A stretch of DNA of 64,000 nucleotides from a halophilic archaeon. Its GTDB lineage: Archaea > Halobacteriota > Halobacteria > Halobacteriales > Haladaptataceae. The translations under genes and the position numbers were made by a program. Shown one piece after another: positions 50,544-59,350 of the stretch. The stretch spans positions 62,001 through 126,000 of the forward strand of contig QNGA01000003.1 of NCBI GenBank assembly GCA_003298465.1, in the 5' to 3' direction. The notes below the pieces were generated by a model that had not been told where the DNA came from, did no database searches, and saw only the letters and a list, made by a program, of their open reading frames with translations. Position 1 is the stretch's first letter; each line of letters starts with the position of its first letter.

Positions 50544-50873
50544 CTAGTTGTACTCCCGCCAGCGGTAGCCACACTCCTTGCACTTGAAGAAGCGCGTCGG
50601 CGGTTCGTCGGCGGCCCCGGTCTGCTTGATGGTGTACCACGCCTCGCCGTGGCCGCACTCCTCGCAGGTGACGTCGGTGGCGGTCGGCTTCCCCTCGAAG
50701 TTCGCGCCCTCCTCCGTCTCGATGACCTCGTCGCCGCTCTGCTCCTCGGTCGAGACGAACTCGGCCGCCTTCTCCTCGTCTTTCACGACCGTCGCCTGAC
50801 AGTCGTCGTTCGCGCAGACCATCTGTGACCCCATGGACTTCATCATGGAGCCGCAGTCGTCGCAGAATTGCAT
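50544..50873 (-). CDS. tfs: Transcription factor S (archaeal TFIIS-like RNA cleavage factor)
   Basis: A 109-residue factor that rescues stalled RNA polymerase by stimulating transcript cleavage. The N-terminal ribbon is CDDCGSMMKSMGSQMVCANDDC; the C-terminal TFIIS-type ribbon is CEECGHGEAWYTIKQ followed by ADEPPTRFFKCKECGYRW. The catalytic acidic pair (Asp-Glu in GAADEPP) is kept, so cleavage activity is expected. The last codons (GAG TAC AAC TAG) lie inside the right direct repeat of the island, so the present gene end is probably supplied by the inserted element. Confidence 0.93.
   Translation of the reverse strand: MQFCDDCGSMMKSMGSQMVCANDDCQATVVKDEEKAAEFVSTEEQSGDEVIETEEGANFEGKPTATDVTCEECGHGEAWYTIKQTGAADEPPTRFFKCKECGYRWREYN
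50546..50579. repeat. Right direct repeat inside the TFS 3' end (attR candidate)
   Basis: The intact copy of the 29-bp repeat (34 bp with one mismatch). It lies within the last 11 codons of the TFS gene and is paired with 49245-49278 at a distance of 1,301 bp. Confidence 0.85.
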
Positions 50874-50980
50874 ACTCGCCCTACTCGTTCGGCGTTCAAA
50901 AGCGCCACGTACTGGACCTGCGGTAGCGCCGTCAGACCACGGGTCGGACGACGTTCGCGGTCGACCGGGGGGACCGGCGG

Positions 50981-51520
50981 TCACGTCGGCAGGGCGTGCA
51001 GCAGTTCGTCGCGACCGAAGAACACGAGGGCGGCGACTATCGCGTTGAACAGCGCCGCTCCTCCGGCGGTGTACGCGAGGAACCGCCAGCGGTGCATCTC
51101 CGCGAACCCGGCCGGAATCGAGATTATCGACCGCAGAACGGGCAGCAGTCGGCCCCAGAACACCGCGGTCTCGCCCCACCGGCGGAACCACCGGACCCCC
51201 CGGTCGACCTCGTCGTCGGAGACGCGGACGTAGCGCCCGTAGCGGTCCACCGCCTCGTGACCCTCCCGACCGAGGAGGTAGGGGACGAGGCCGCCGAGGG
51301 TCGCCCCGACCGTCGCCGCCGCGACGAACAGGGCGAACGAGAGCGGCCCCTGGACGAGGATGCCCGCCGCCGCCGGCACGACGAGTTCGCTCGGCGCGAA
51401 CGGGAACAGCATCGACGATTCGAGGAAGGCGAACGCGAGCAGCGCGAGATAGCCGTACTGGTGGACGAACTCCAGTATCGTGTTGGCGAAATTCATCGTG
51501 TCGCGGGCGGCGACGCTCAC
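50981..51520 (-). CDS. DedA-family membrane protein
   Basis: A 179-residue DedA/SNARE-associated (VTT) protein. Key motifs are FLESSMLFPFAPSELVVPAA, LGGLVPYLLGREG and FWGRLLPVLRSIISIPAGFAE, with the re-entrant-loop pattern of the family. About five spans. In bacteria DedA proteins flip polyprenyl phosphate or phospholipids, or affect membrane potential. Its GTG (51520) overlaps the TGA of the preceding gene; ATG 51496 is an alternative start. Confidence 0.88.
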   Translation of the reverse strand: MSVAARDTMNFANTILEFVHQYGYLALLAFAFLESSMLFPFAPSELVVPAAAGILVQGPLSFALFVAAATVGATLGGLVPYLLGREGHEAVDRYGRYVRVSDDEVDRGVRWFRRWGETAVFWGRLLPVLRSIISIPAGFAEMHRWRFLAYTAGGAALFNAIVAALVFFGRDELLHALPT

Positions 51521-51915
51521 TCCCGGGCGTCGAACTCCGTCGCGTCGAGGTCGAGTTCGGACTCCTCGACGACCACCGGACAGTCCGCCACGCGGAACCG
51601 TCCGCTGTCGACGACCGACAGGATGTCGGTTCCGTCGTGCGTGCAGCGGAGCGCCGGCGGGTCGCCGAAGTGCGGGCAGCCGTGGCAGATGCTCTTGTCG
51701 ACGGTCCGGACGTCGCGGGCGTCGTCGTCTTCCGCCTCCCCGGCCGCGGTCCGCCCCGGGGCGGTTTCGCCCCGCAGGTCGGCCCAGAGCTTCTCGCGGT
51801 CGACCGCCGCCACGTCGACTTCCGTGAACGCGTCGTCGTCCGCCTCGCGCTCGCGGTCCCGGCGGCGGTCGACCTCCGCGGCGAGGTCTGCCAGCGGTTC
51901 TTCGTCGTCGCTCAC
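51517..51915 (-). CDS. Haloarchaeal Cys-rich conserved protein, 132 aa
   Basis: Disordered acidic first half (DLAAEVDRRRDREREADDDA). The second half has a metal-site candidate (ICHGCPHFGDPPALRCTHDG) with three Cys and two His. A later VADCPVV adds a fourth Cys, as in a zinc knuckle. I know no function. Stop overlaps the DedA GTG, and the upstream neighbour is a coiled-coil zinc-ribbon gene, so these three may form one operon. Confidence 0.65.
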   Translation of the reverse strand: MSDDEEPLADLAAEVDRRRDREREADDDAFTEVDVAAVDREKLWADLRGETAPGRTAAGEAEDDDARDVRTVDKSICHGCPHFGDPPALRCTHDGTDILSVVDSGRFRVADCPVVVEESELDLDATEFDARE

Positions 51916-51952
51916 GCTCCCGTTACCTCCCCGGGAGACTTACCTCCGTCGG

Positions 51953-52594
51953 TCATTCCTCGTCGCCCTCCGCCAGCAGGTCGTCGACGTCGTCGCCGAG
52001 CGTCTCGCCCTCCAGCGCCGGCGGGTCGCCGACGAGCAGCGTCGACGAGCCGAACCAGCCCTCCTTCGGCCGGAGGTCGCCGAACGACGCGCCGCAGTGG
52101 GGGCACTCGGGTTCGTACAGCAGCGAGACGGTGACGCTCAGCTCGCAGCTCTCGCAGACGGCGGTCTCGACGCCGTTGCGGTTCGCGGTGCGTGCGAGTT
52201 CGGCGACGGCCGCCCGCTTCTCCTCGTCGACGGCGAGTTTCCGGGTGCGGTCGCGCACGCCGACCAGCTCCGTCGCGAGCACGTCGAGGCGTTCCTCCAG
52301 TTCGTCGGTCGTCTCGGTGAGGTAGGAGAGCACCTCCTCGTAGTTCTCGAAGCCGGAGTCCATGCGGTCGCGGTTTTCGACCACCCGCTCGCGAAGTTCC
52401 TCGACCTCGGCGACGGCCGTCCGGAGGTCCTCGACGTCGTCCCGGAGGTCCGGATGGCCGTGGTCGGCGGGAGCTTTCGCGTCCGTCTCGCGCTTGACCT
52501 GAATGACGCGCTCGCGAACGTCCTCTATCTTCGCCGCGAACTCCTCTCGGAGGTCCTCTCCGTCCGACGCCTGCTTCGGATCTTCGCTCGCCAT
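51953..52594 (-). CDS. Coiled-coil protein with C-terminal zinc ribbon, 213 aa
   Basis: Residues 10-130 read as a long helical coiled coil (REEFAAKIEDVRERVIQVKR, VAEVEELRERVVENRDRM). Then a zinc ribbon follows (AVCESCELSVTVSLLYEPEC and PHCGASFG), with four Cys as two CxxC pairs. The C-terminus is Gly/Asp-rich. This resembles haloarchaeal proteins of unknown role in which a coil joins DNA- or RNA-related zinc ribbons. It starts a short operon with the Cys-rich protein and DedA. Confidence 0.7.
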   Translation of the reverse strand: MASEDPKQASDGEDLREEFAAKIEDVRERVIQVKRETDAKAPADHGHPDLRDDVEDLRTAVAEVEELRERVVENRDRMDSGFENYEEVLSYLTETTDELEERLDVLATELVGVRDRTRKLAVDEEKRAAVAELARTANRNGVETAVCESCELSVTVSLLYEPECPHCGASFGDLRPKEGWFGSSTLLVGDPPALEGETLGDDVDDLLAEGDEE

Positions 52595-52783
52595 TCGAGT
52601 CCTTGCGTCCTTCTCACACGCTCGACTTAACTGTTCGGTTGGTGAGGTTTCCTCGCCCCCGCGGAACGGGTCGCCGTCGAACGCTCGACGACCCCTCGCG
52701 GTCCTCCGGTGGGAACGCGACCGCGGTTCGTCGCTTCCCACCGGAAGGAAAGGAACTTGCCGGACCGCCCCGTTCGAAGAGAC

Positions 52784-53056
52784 ATGCAGTGGAAGCTCTT
52801 CGCGGACCTCGCCGACGTCGCCGGAGGAAAGGAGGTGGCGGTGGACGCCGAACCGGGCGACACGGTCGGCGACGCGCTCGACGCGCTGCTGGAAGCGCGT
52901 CCGGAACTGCGCGAACGCGTCGTCGAGAACGGTCGGCTACGCGACCACGTCAACCTCCTCCGGAACGGGACGAACGTGGCGAACGAGGACGGTCTGGCGA
53001 CCGAACTGGAAGAAGGCGACGAACTCGCGCTGTTCCCGCCGGTGAGCGGAGGGTGA
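52784..53056 (+). CDS. samp1: Ubiquitin-like small archaeal modifier protein SAMP1
   Basis: A 90-residue beta-grasp protein ending in VSGG. That is the diglycine tail by which the E1-like enzyme adenylates and transfers it to target lysines (sampylation) or to molybdopterin synthase. MQWKLFADLADVAGGKEV and GDALDALLEA match the haloarchaeal SAMP1/MoaD family; the sequence resembles the known Haloferax SAMP1 more than SAMP2. ATG 52784. It is one base upstream of the surE GTG, so both are probably expressed together. Confidence 0.88.
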   Translation: MQWKLFADLADVAGGKEVAVDAEPGDTVGDALDALLEARPELRERVVENGRLRDHVNLLRNGTNVANEDGLATELEEGDELALFPPVSGG

Positions 53057-53057
53057 C

Positions 53058-53822
53058 GTGCACGTCCTGCTGACGAACGACGACGGCGTCGGAGCACCCG
53101 GTCTGGACGCGCTGTACGACGAGTTCGCCGCCGCTCCGTCCGTGGACGGGGTGTCGGTCGTCGCCCCCGCCGAGGACCGCAGCGGCGTCGGGCGGGCGAA
53201 CTCCCACGCGGTCGGGGTCGAGGAGCGCGACCGCGGCGTCGTCGTCGACGGGACGCCCTGCGACTGCGTCGCGGTCGGCCTCCGGACGCTCGACCCGGAG
53301 CCGGACGTGGTCGTTTCGGGCGTCAACGACGGTCCCAACGTCGGCGCGCACAAACTCGGACGCTCCGGGACGGTCAGCGCCGCGAAGGAGGCGGCGTTCC
53401 TCGACGTGCCGGGCATCGCCGTCTCGCTGTACGACCCGGTCGTCGGCAACCGCGAGTTCGAGGACGGGGAGTTCGACTCGGCGACCGACGTCGCGCGATT
53501 CCTGGTGGAGCGCGCCGACGCGCTCGCCGACCGCACCTACCTCAACGTCAACGTGCCCGTGGCCGACGAGCGTCCCCCGCTCCGCGTCACCCGGCCGACC
53601 AGCGACTTCGACGTCCGCGTCGAGGAGACCGACGACGAACTCGCGCTCCGGGACTGCTTCTACGACCCGTTGCGCCCGGACCACCCCGAGGAACTCGACG
53701 ACCCCGTCGGAACCGACCGCCGCGCGCTGGCCGACGGCGAGATTAGCGTCTCGCCGCTCGGCGTCGGTCACGAAACGCGCCAGATGGGCGCTCTCGCCGA
53801 TATCGCCGCCGATTTCGCGTAG
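53058..53822 (+). CDS. surE: 5'/3'-nucleotidase SurE
   Basis: A 254-residue SurE phosphatase cleaving nucleoside 5'- or 3'-monophosphates. The acidic metal site LLTNDDGVGAPG, SVVAPAEDRSGVGRANS, the SGVNDGPNVGAHKLGRSGTV segment and the LNVNVPV strand all match. GTG start at 53058. One base separates it from samp1. Known family; physiological substrate unproven here. Confidence 0.92.
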   Translation: MHVLLTNDDGVGAPGLDALYDEFAAAPSVDGVSVVAPAEDRSGVGRANSHAVGVEERDRGVVVDGTPCDCVAVGLRTLDPEPDVVVSGVNDGPNVGAHKLGRSGTVSAAKEAAFLDVPGIAVSLYDPVVGNREFEDGEFDSATDVARFLVERADALADRTYLNVNVPVADERPPLRVTRPTSDFDVRVEETDDELALRDCFYDPLRPDHPEELDDPVGTDRRALADGEISVSPLGVGHETRQMGALADIAADFA

Positions 53823-53891
53823 ACGGCTGCCTGCATGATATATAAACCAGAAGTCCTTATCCCCCGCTACGACTAAAGTAGGACGAGAACT

Positions 53892-55025
53892 ATGAATCCT
53901 GACGACCACTCCTTCGAGTCTCTCTTCCCGGAGTCGGAGATGAGAGACCGAAGGTCGATCTTCAAGAAGATTAGCCGGTGGTTTCTCCTTCTCGGTCGGC
54001 GCACGTCCGTGACGCTGTTTCTGCTGCTGTGCGTCCTCGCCGTCCTCCTCGTGATGTCGTCTCAGGGAACCGGGGTGAACATGCGAAGGTTGCTGACGGA
54101 GACGAACACGGTGCAGACGCTGTTCAACACGCTATTGAGCGGTATCATCCTGCTGGTCTCCATCGTCGTCTCCATCAACTCCATCGTCTTCTCCCAGGAA
54201 ATCACCGACATCGAGGACCAGCGCGACCGCATCGACGCCTCGATTCGCTACCGCGACCGCATCGACCAGTTCATGAAATCGGACGTGAGCCCCGCTCGTC
54301 CGGCGGAGTTCCTCCGCGCCATCCTCCAGGTCATCAACCGGCAGGCGATGGCGCTCGCCAACATCGCCGCAGATAGCGACGATGACGAGTTCTGCGAGGA
54401 AGCCAAGGCGTTCGCCGACCGCGTGACCGCCGACGCCGAACGCGCCGGCGAGACGCTGGCGGACGCTCAGTTCGGCACGTTCAAGGTGTTGCTCGCCGGC
54501 CTGAACTACGACTACTCGCGCCAACTCCACGCTGCCCGCCGGTTCAAACGCAAGTACCGCAACCAGCTCGACGACGACGAGGCCGAGGCCATCGACGACC
54601 TCGTCGACACGCTGAAGTTCTTCGCGACCGGCCGCGAGTACTTCAAATCGCTCTACTACAAGCGCGAACTCGCGCGCCTCTCCAGTCGCCTGCTGTACGT
54701 CTCGTTGCCGGCCATCGTGTTCACGTCCTACGTCCTGCTGGCGCTGGACGCGAAACTCTTCCCGCGCGAGATCGCGCTCCCCCTCTGGCGCGCGTTCAGC
54801 ATCCCGCCGCTCCCGCTGTTCGTCAGCTTCGCGTACACCGTGGCGCTCGCGCCGTTCGTCATCCTCACCGCGTACGTCATCCGTGCGGTGACGGTGACGC
54901 TCAACACGCTCGCCGCCGGTCCGTTCATCCTCGAACGCGGCGCGACCATCGACGAGTTCGACTGGGAGCACCTGGACGACGACTGGGAGATAACGGACCC
55001 CGAAACCCCCTCCGCGGACGACTGA
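53892..55025 (+). CDS. Haloarchaeal membrane protein, 377 aa, unknown function
   Basis: Two N-terminal spans (SVTLFLLLCVLAVLLVMSS and LLSGIILLVSIVVSINSIVF) precede a 170-residue cytoplasmic helical domain with conserved-looking YRDRIDQFMKS and FATGREYFKSLYYKREL. Two more spans follow (SLPAIVFTSYVLLALDA and TVALAPFVILTAYVIRAVTV). An AT-rich TATA (GATATATAAAC at about 53838-53848) is 45-55 bp upstream of the ATG. I recognise it as a haloarchaeal family but not its function. Confidence 0.72.
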   Translation: MNPDDHSFESLFPESEMRDRRSIFKKISRWFLLLGRRTSVTLFLLLCVLAVLLVMSSQGTGVNMRRLLTETNTVQTLFNTLLSGIILLVSIVVSINSIVFSQEITDIEDQRDRIDASIRYRDRIDQFMKSDVSPARPAEFLRAILQVINRQAMALANIAADSDDDEFCEEAKAFADRVTADAERAGETLADAQFGTFKVLLAGLNYDYSRQLHAARRFKRKYRNQLDDDEAEAIDDLVDTLKFFATGREYFKSLYYKRELARLSSRLLYVSLPAIVFTSYVLLALDAKLFPREIALPLWRAFSIPPLPLFVSFAYTVALAPFVILTAYVIRAVTVTLNTLAAGPFILERGATIDEFDWEHLDDDWEITDPETPSADD

Positions 55026-55066
55026 GTCCCGGACCCGACGGGGTCGCCCCGTCGCCGGACTCGACG

Positions 55067-56023
55067 CTATCGACGAAGGTGGTCGGCGGTGAGGTCGGCC
55101 GCGAGCACGAAGTCCGGTTCGTCGGCGACCCCCGTCCGGCAGTAGGCGGCGTCGCTGACGTACCGCGCGGTCTCGGGCACGAGCATCCGCGTCCGGGTCG
55201 CGCCGCGTTCGGCGGCGTCCCGGGCCACGGCGGCGAACAGGCTCCGGGCGGCGTCGACGTCCGCCCACGCTCCGACGCCGTACTCGACCCACCTCTCCTC
55301 GCCGCCGTCGTCGCCCTCGCGGTCGTACTCGCGGACGCGATACGCGAGCCCCCTCGTTCCGTCGGCCTGGACGACGAACAGACCGTCCTCGTCGGCGGCC
55401 CGGCGGAGGTCCTCGCGGGTGAGTTCGGAGACCGCCCACGACTCCTCCGCGTCGAGCGCCAGCCCCGCGAGGTGTTCGCGGGCCGCGCTGTCGGTCCAGT
55501 AGCGCCACGCCGCCCGGGGGTCCGCGGTCACGTCGAGGGCCGGGTCGGCGTCCGGGTCCGGGTCGGGCGTCGCCCACCGGAACTCGGTGACGGGGTCGTA
55601 GCCGGCGGCCCGGGACTGGCCGAGACCGGCGACGTTCCACGAGAACACCATGTTCCGGAGGACCGTCGCTCCCCGTTCGCGCGCCCAGTCGAAGAGGTCG
55701 CGCGTCATGCGCATCCCGACGCCCTCGCCGCGGAACTCGGGGTTGACGCGCATCCCCTGGCCCCACGCCTCCCAGTCCGAGAGCAGGACGCCCTGGGCGA
55801 TGCCGGCGATGGCGTCGCCGGCCTCGCCCCGACCGCCCGTCGAATCCCGCTCGACGACGTCCGCGACCACCGTTCGCTTGTCGTCGCCCTCTATCCAGTC
55901 GTGGTACACGTCGGGGATGTAGTCGCCGCCGTCGCGTTCCGGCCACGTGTCCCGGGTGAACTCGGCGACCGCCTCGAAGTCGTCGTGCGTCGCCGCCCTG
56001 AGTTCGACGGTCGCGCCCGTCAT
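55067..56023 (-). CDS. GNAT N-acetyltransferase
   Basis: A 318-residue double-length GNAT. The N-terminal domain holds ATHDDFEAVAEFTRDTW and the acetyl-CoA motif MRVNPEFRGEGVGMRMTRD. The C-terminal half (YWTDSAAREHLAGLALDA and after) looks like a second, degenerate acetyltransferase fold. Substrate unknown. Its ATG lies two bases before the gatD stop, so the two may be translated in tandem. Confidence 0.82.
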   Translation of the reverse strand: MTGATVELRAATHDDFEAVAEFTRDTWPERDGGDYIPDVYHDWIEGDDKRTVVADVVERDSTGGRGEAGDAIAGIAQGVLLSDWEAWGQGMRVNPEFRGEGVGMRMTRDLFDWARERGATVLRNMVFSWNVAGLGQSRAAGYDPVTEFRWATPDPDPDADPALDVTADPRAAWRYWTDSAAREHLAGLALDAEESWAVSELTREDLRRAADEDGLFVVQADGTRGLAYRVREYDREGDDGGEERWVEYGVGAWADVDAARSLFAAVARDAAERGATRTRMLVPETARYVSDAAYCRTGVADEPDFVLAADLTADHLRR

Positions 56024-56024
56024 C

Positions 56025-57266
56025 TCACTCCCAGGGCACCGACCGTTCGCGTATCTCGCCCGCGAGCGGTTCCCGCATCGTCGCCGCGGGGTCGCCGACG
56101 TTCGCCAGCGCCCACATCAACTTCACCTTCGCCGTGCCGGGGAGCATGTCCTCCCCCTCGACGACGCCCGCGTCGAGCAGGTCCCGTCCCGTGTCGTAGA
56201 CGCGGTCGCAGACCCGCCCCTGGATGCACTGGCTGGTCATGACCACGGTGGTACCGTCGTCGACCAGGTCCGCGATGCGGTCGGTCCAGTCGGAGTGGAC
56301 GTGCCCCAGTCCCGTGCCTTCGAGGACGAGACCGGCCTTCCCCTCCGCGAGGTCGAGCGCGGACTCGTCCGTACCGGGCGTGAACTTCAGCAGTTCGACC
56401 TCGGACTCGACGTCGGCCGCGAGCGCGAGGTCCGCTGCGCCGCGCTCGTCGTGCTCGCGCCGGAACGCGACCTCGCCGGTGTCGTAGTCGACCTCGCCGA
56501 GCGGTTTCGCGCCGACCGTCTCGAAGGCGTCCCGGCGGGAGGTGTGGTTCTTCCGGACGCGGGTGCCGCGGTGGAGCGCGCAGACGTCGTCGCTCTCGGA
56601 GGCGTGCATGCAGACCATCACCTCGGCGGCGTCTGACTTGGCGGCCTCGACCGAGCAGACCGCGTTCATCACGTTGTCCGAGGAGGGCCGGTCCGCCGAG
56701 CGCTGGCTCCCGGTGAACACGACCGGAACGGGGGTGTCCAGCATGAACGAGAGCGCGCTCGCGGTGAACTGCATCGTGTCCGTGCCGTGCATGACGACGA
56801 CGCCGTCGGCCCCGTTCTCTATCTCCTCGTGGACCGCGCGAGCGAGGTCCTGCCACACGTCCGGCGTCATGTTCTCGCTGAGGATGTTGGCGACGACGCG
56901 GCCGCGGTAGTTCGCGCGACCGGCGAGGTCGGGCACCGCCCGGAGCACGTCCTCGGCGTCGAACTGCGCGGTGACCGCGCCGGTGCGGTAGTCCACGGTG
57001 GAGGCGATGGTGCCGCCCGTGCTGATGAGCGATATCGTCGGCAGGTCGGCGTCGAACTCCACGACCGACGACTCGCTCGTCTCGCCCTCCGCTATCTCGT
57101 AGACGTCCGATTCGAGCACGTCGACCGACGCGTCCTCGCGGTCGACGCCGACGTTGTACCCGCCGTCGAGTTTGACGACGAGGTGGTCCTGCGTCGTCGA
57201 GGGCAACAGCACCCCTTCGTACGTCTGGTCCGCCCGCTCGACGCGGACGCGGTCCCCTGCGTTCAT
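56025..57266 (-). CDS. gatD: Glutamyl-tRNA(Gln) amidotransferase subunit D
   Basis: A 413-residue archaeal GatD, the asparaginase-like half of GatDE that feeds ammonia to form Gln-tRNA(Gln). An N-terminal Sm-like beta-barrel (VRVERADQTYEGVLLPST) is followed by the asparaginase core: ISTGGTIASTVDY (nucleophile Thr), VVVMHGTDTMQFTA (second Thr/Asp) and FTGSQRSADRPSSDN. The gatE partner is not in the window. Co-occurrence with gatCA means the genome has both transamidation systems. Confidence 0.94.
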   Translation of the reverse strand: MNAGDRVRVERADQTYEGVLLPSTTQDHLVVKLDGGYNVGVDREDASVDVLESDVYEIAEGETSESSVVEFDADLPTISLISTGGTIASTVDYRTGAVTAQFDAEDVLRAVPDLAGRANYRGRVVANILSENMTPDVWQDLARAVHEEIENGADGVVVMHGTDTMQFTASALSFMLDTPVPVVFTGSQRSADRPSSDNVMNAVCSVEAAKSDAAEVMVCMHASESDDVCALHRGTRVRKNHTSRRDAFETVGAKPLGEVDYDTGEVAFRREHDERGAADLALAADVESEVELLKFTPGTDESALDLAEGKAGLVLEGTGLGHVHSDWTDRIADLVDDGTTVVMTSQCIQGRVCDRVYDTGRDLLDAGVVEGEDMLPGTAKVKLMWALANVGDPAATMREPLAGEIRERSVPWE

Positions 57267-57353
57267 GTCTCGGAGTTACGCTCCGCCAGACTTGAATCCC
57301 CCCGTTCCGGGTCGTTCGGCGCGAGCGTGTCCGCGCCGACCTCCCGGCCGACG

Positions 57354-58373
57354 TCAGAGGTCCGAGACGGTCATCACGGCCTCGTCGAGCGGCGGCGCGT
57401 CGAACAGTTCGCGGCCCACGTAGGCGTTGGTGCCGGCGACGTAGAGGTCGCGGGCGGCCGAGACGACCTCGTCGGGCAGCGGCGCGGGCCGCTCGTCGCA
57501 CAGCGACCTCCAGTCGGCGACGTCGCGGCGCTTCGCCGCCGCCTTGGCGTCCGCGACCGCGTCGGCCCAGGCGGGCTGCTCGCGCTTGTGGTACTGCCGG
57601 AGGAACTCCTTGCTGACCGGCTGGCCGTGGAACGTGAACCGGTTCTCGTCGAAGGTGCCGACCACGTCGGCGACGCGAACCTCGCCCTCGTAGTACAGAC
57701 ACTCTATCTTCCCGTCCTCGTGGGTGAGTTCGGCCTCGGCGGCTCGCTCGGTGACGACGCGGTTCACCTCGCGGGCGACCGATTCGAGTTCGCCGACGTC
57801 GGCGGCACCCGCGATGCGGTCGGCCTCCTCGCGGGAGAGGTAGCGGTCGCTCTCCTCGAACTTCGTCGAGAACTCGACGATGGGCTCCTCCAGCTGGACC
57901 GCGCCGTCGGGCCACTCCGGGAAGTCCAGTCCGTGGTCCTCGGGGTCGGTGCGTCGCCGCAGGCTGGAGCCGACGGGGACGCTGTTGCGGAAGACGACCT
58001 CCAGCGGGACGAGGTAGTTGTCGTCGGCCGCGCCGTGGAACATCTCGTAGTCGTAGTTCCGGCCCTCTCGCGGCAGGTTCGGTACCTGCGTGAGGTCGAT
58101 GGCCATCTCCGTCGGTGGCGACGTGGCGTCCGAGACCGAGACGACGTTCCCGTCGCTGACGACTCCGCGATAGTGGGTGGGTACGCCCTCCTCCTCCAGG
58201 AGTTCGAAGTTGAACGCCCCCATCGTACAGAGGCTCGCACCCTTGTCGGGAATCTCGTCCGGCATCTTCCCCCAGTCGAACACCGAGTAGTCGTCGGTGA
58301 AGACGAACGCCCCCTGCCCGAGCGAGTCCGGAGTCGGCTCGCGTTCGACCCGGAACTCCTTGACACTCGTCAT
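57354..58373 (-). CDS. purC: Phosphoribosylaminoimidazolesuccinocarboxamide (SAICAR) synthase
   Basis: A 339-residue purine-biosynthesis ligase joining CAIR and Asp with [23 protein letters not shown] is the characteristic N-terminal block, and the later [20 protein letters not shown] matches the Arg-binding substrate region. It is about 100 residues longer than the bacterial enzyme, as in haloarchaeal members. No other pur genes are adjacent. Divergent region upstream. Confidence 0.92.
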   Translation of the reverse strand: MTSVKEFRVEREPTPDSLGQGAFVFTDDYSVFDWGKMPDEIPDKGASLCTMGAFNFELLEEEGVPTHYRGVVSDGNVVSVSDATSPPTEMAIDLTQVPNLPREGRNYDYEMFHGAADDNYLVPLEVVFRNSVPVGSSLRRRTDPEDHGLDFPEWPDGAVQLEEPIVEFSTKFEESDRYLSREEADRIAGAADVGELESVAREVNRVVTERAAEAELTHEDGKIECLYYEGEVRVADVVGTFDENRFTFHGQPVSKEFLRQYHKREQPAWADAVADAKAAAKRRDVADWRSLCDERPAPLPDEVVSAARDLYVAGTNAYVGRELFDAPPLDEAVMTVSDL

Positions 58374-58728
58374 GCAGGTGGAGTTGCCGTGACCCGACTA
58401 AGTAGTTTCCATCTCCGTGCTGAACCGTCGTCTCGGCACGGGGAGTACTGTGCACGAACGTGGATGGTCGGCCGGACGAGAGGAGTTCACACGCCGTCAG
58501 CGTCGCGACGGCGGCGTCGGGCACGCGGCCCGGTCCGGTCGGCGACTCGTCCGGCGGGGCGTCGACGCCGGTCGCCGGGTTCGTTTCAGTAAAGATTTAT
58601 ATGTATGCGGTAACAATTACCATGCGAACCTCCGTCGAAACGGTGGTTCATGGGTGTGTTATCGGGCTAGCATCCCTCATCACTGCTCTCCTGAATCGAC
58701 GACCGCCGAGCGGCGAGCGCGGCCGGCT
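58374..58728. other. 355-bp gap between purC and the CBS gene with a strong plus-strand TATA box
   Basis: TTTATATG at 58596-58603 is one of the clearest TATA boxes in the window. It predicts a plus-strand transcript starting near 58622, where an ATG opens a frame with a hydrophobic helix (CVIGLASLITALLNRR). The frame then runs antisense into the CBS gene. It may be an antisense RNA, a short exported peptide or a truncated gene. The rest of the gap is GC-rich and empty. Confidence 0.4.
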
Positions 58729-59259
58729 CTACTCCGACGCCCGGCGCTCGTCGCGGACGGTCCGGAGCACGTCCTGGCGAGCGATGATGCCGACGAGGTC
58801 GCCGTTCGACCGGTTCGCGGAGCCACGCTCCGCGGGCTCCACTACCGGCAGACGGTTGATGTCGCGCTCGTCGTCCGCCAGCAGGTCGAGGATGTGGTCG
58901 AGGTCGTCGTCCGGCTCGACGGTCACGACGTCTTCGGTCATCACCGTCCGGACGGGCTTGCCGGCGTTCTTCACGAGGTCGATGCCGGTGTCGAGTTCGT
59001 CCCAGGAGAGGTCGATGGCGTACTCCAGGCTCTCGAGGAACGGCGGGAAGCCGATGGGAATCCACAGCGTCCGGTCGCTGGGCTGGAACAGGTCGACGAG
59101 GTCGCTCTGGGTGACGATGCCGACGAGGTCTCCGTCCTCGACGACGGGGAAGCCGTTGAACTCCGCGCGGGCGAGACGCGTCAGCACCTCGCTGATGTCG
59201 TCGTCCGGACTGACCGTCTCCACGTCCGTCGTCATCAGGTCGCGAGCGGTGACTGCCAT
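58729..59259 (-). CDS. CBS-domain pair protein
   Basis: A 176-residue Bateman module of two CBS repeats (ARDLMTTDVETVSPDDDISE and VRTVMTEDVVTVEPDDDLDH). Each has the GFPVVE / RLPVVE strand and DLVGIVTQSDL / DLVGIIARQDV. These bind adenine nucleotides and sense energy state. No effector domain, so it probably regulates a partner. ATG 59259; the upstream frame to 59328 is dropped as non-coding-like. Next to phoU (divergent), which hints at no fixed link. Confidence 0.86.
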   Translation of the reverse strand: MAVTARDLMTTDVETVSPDDDISEVLTRLARAEFNGFPVVEDGDLVGIVTQSDLVDLFQPSDRTLWIPIGFPPFLESLEYAIDLSWDELDTGIDLVKNAGKPVRTVMTEDVVTVEPDDDLDHILDLLADDERDINRLPVVEPAERGSANRSNGDLVGIIARQDVLRTVRDERRASE

Positions 59260-59350
59260 GTTCGAGGGGAGGCGAGGACGCGTGTAAGCTCTTGTGTCCG
59301 TTCCCCGACCCTCCACAAGGTTCATCACTCGACTCCGGTAAAGGGAGAGT

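Larger units (their letters stand above)
49245..50579. mobile_element. 1.3-kb AT-rich integrated element in the 3' end of the TFS gene
   Basis: A 1,301-bp unit between two copies of the TFS 3' end. The interior (49279-50550) is far more AT-rich than everything around it, and its genes use A/T-ending codons and many Ile, Lys and Ser residues. The copy attached to the intact gene differs only by TAC for TAT and TAG for TGA. This fits an element whose attachment site re-creates the gene end, as integrases do at tRNA or protein-gene 3' ends. No integrase, transposase or replication gene is seen; the cargo is one or two membrane-protein ORFs. It is either a mini-element moved in trans or the residue of a larger one. 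Confidence 0.75.

Noticed and set aside
49250..50579. The 29-bp repeat as a CRISPR repeat pair
   Set aside because: Only two copies, 1.3 kb apart, and the sequence is the coding end of TFS. No spacer array or cas gene is present.
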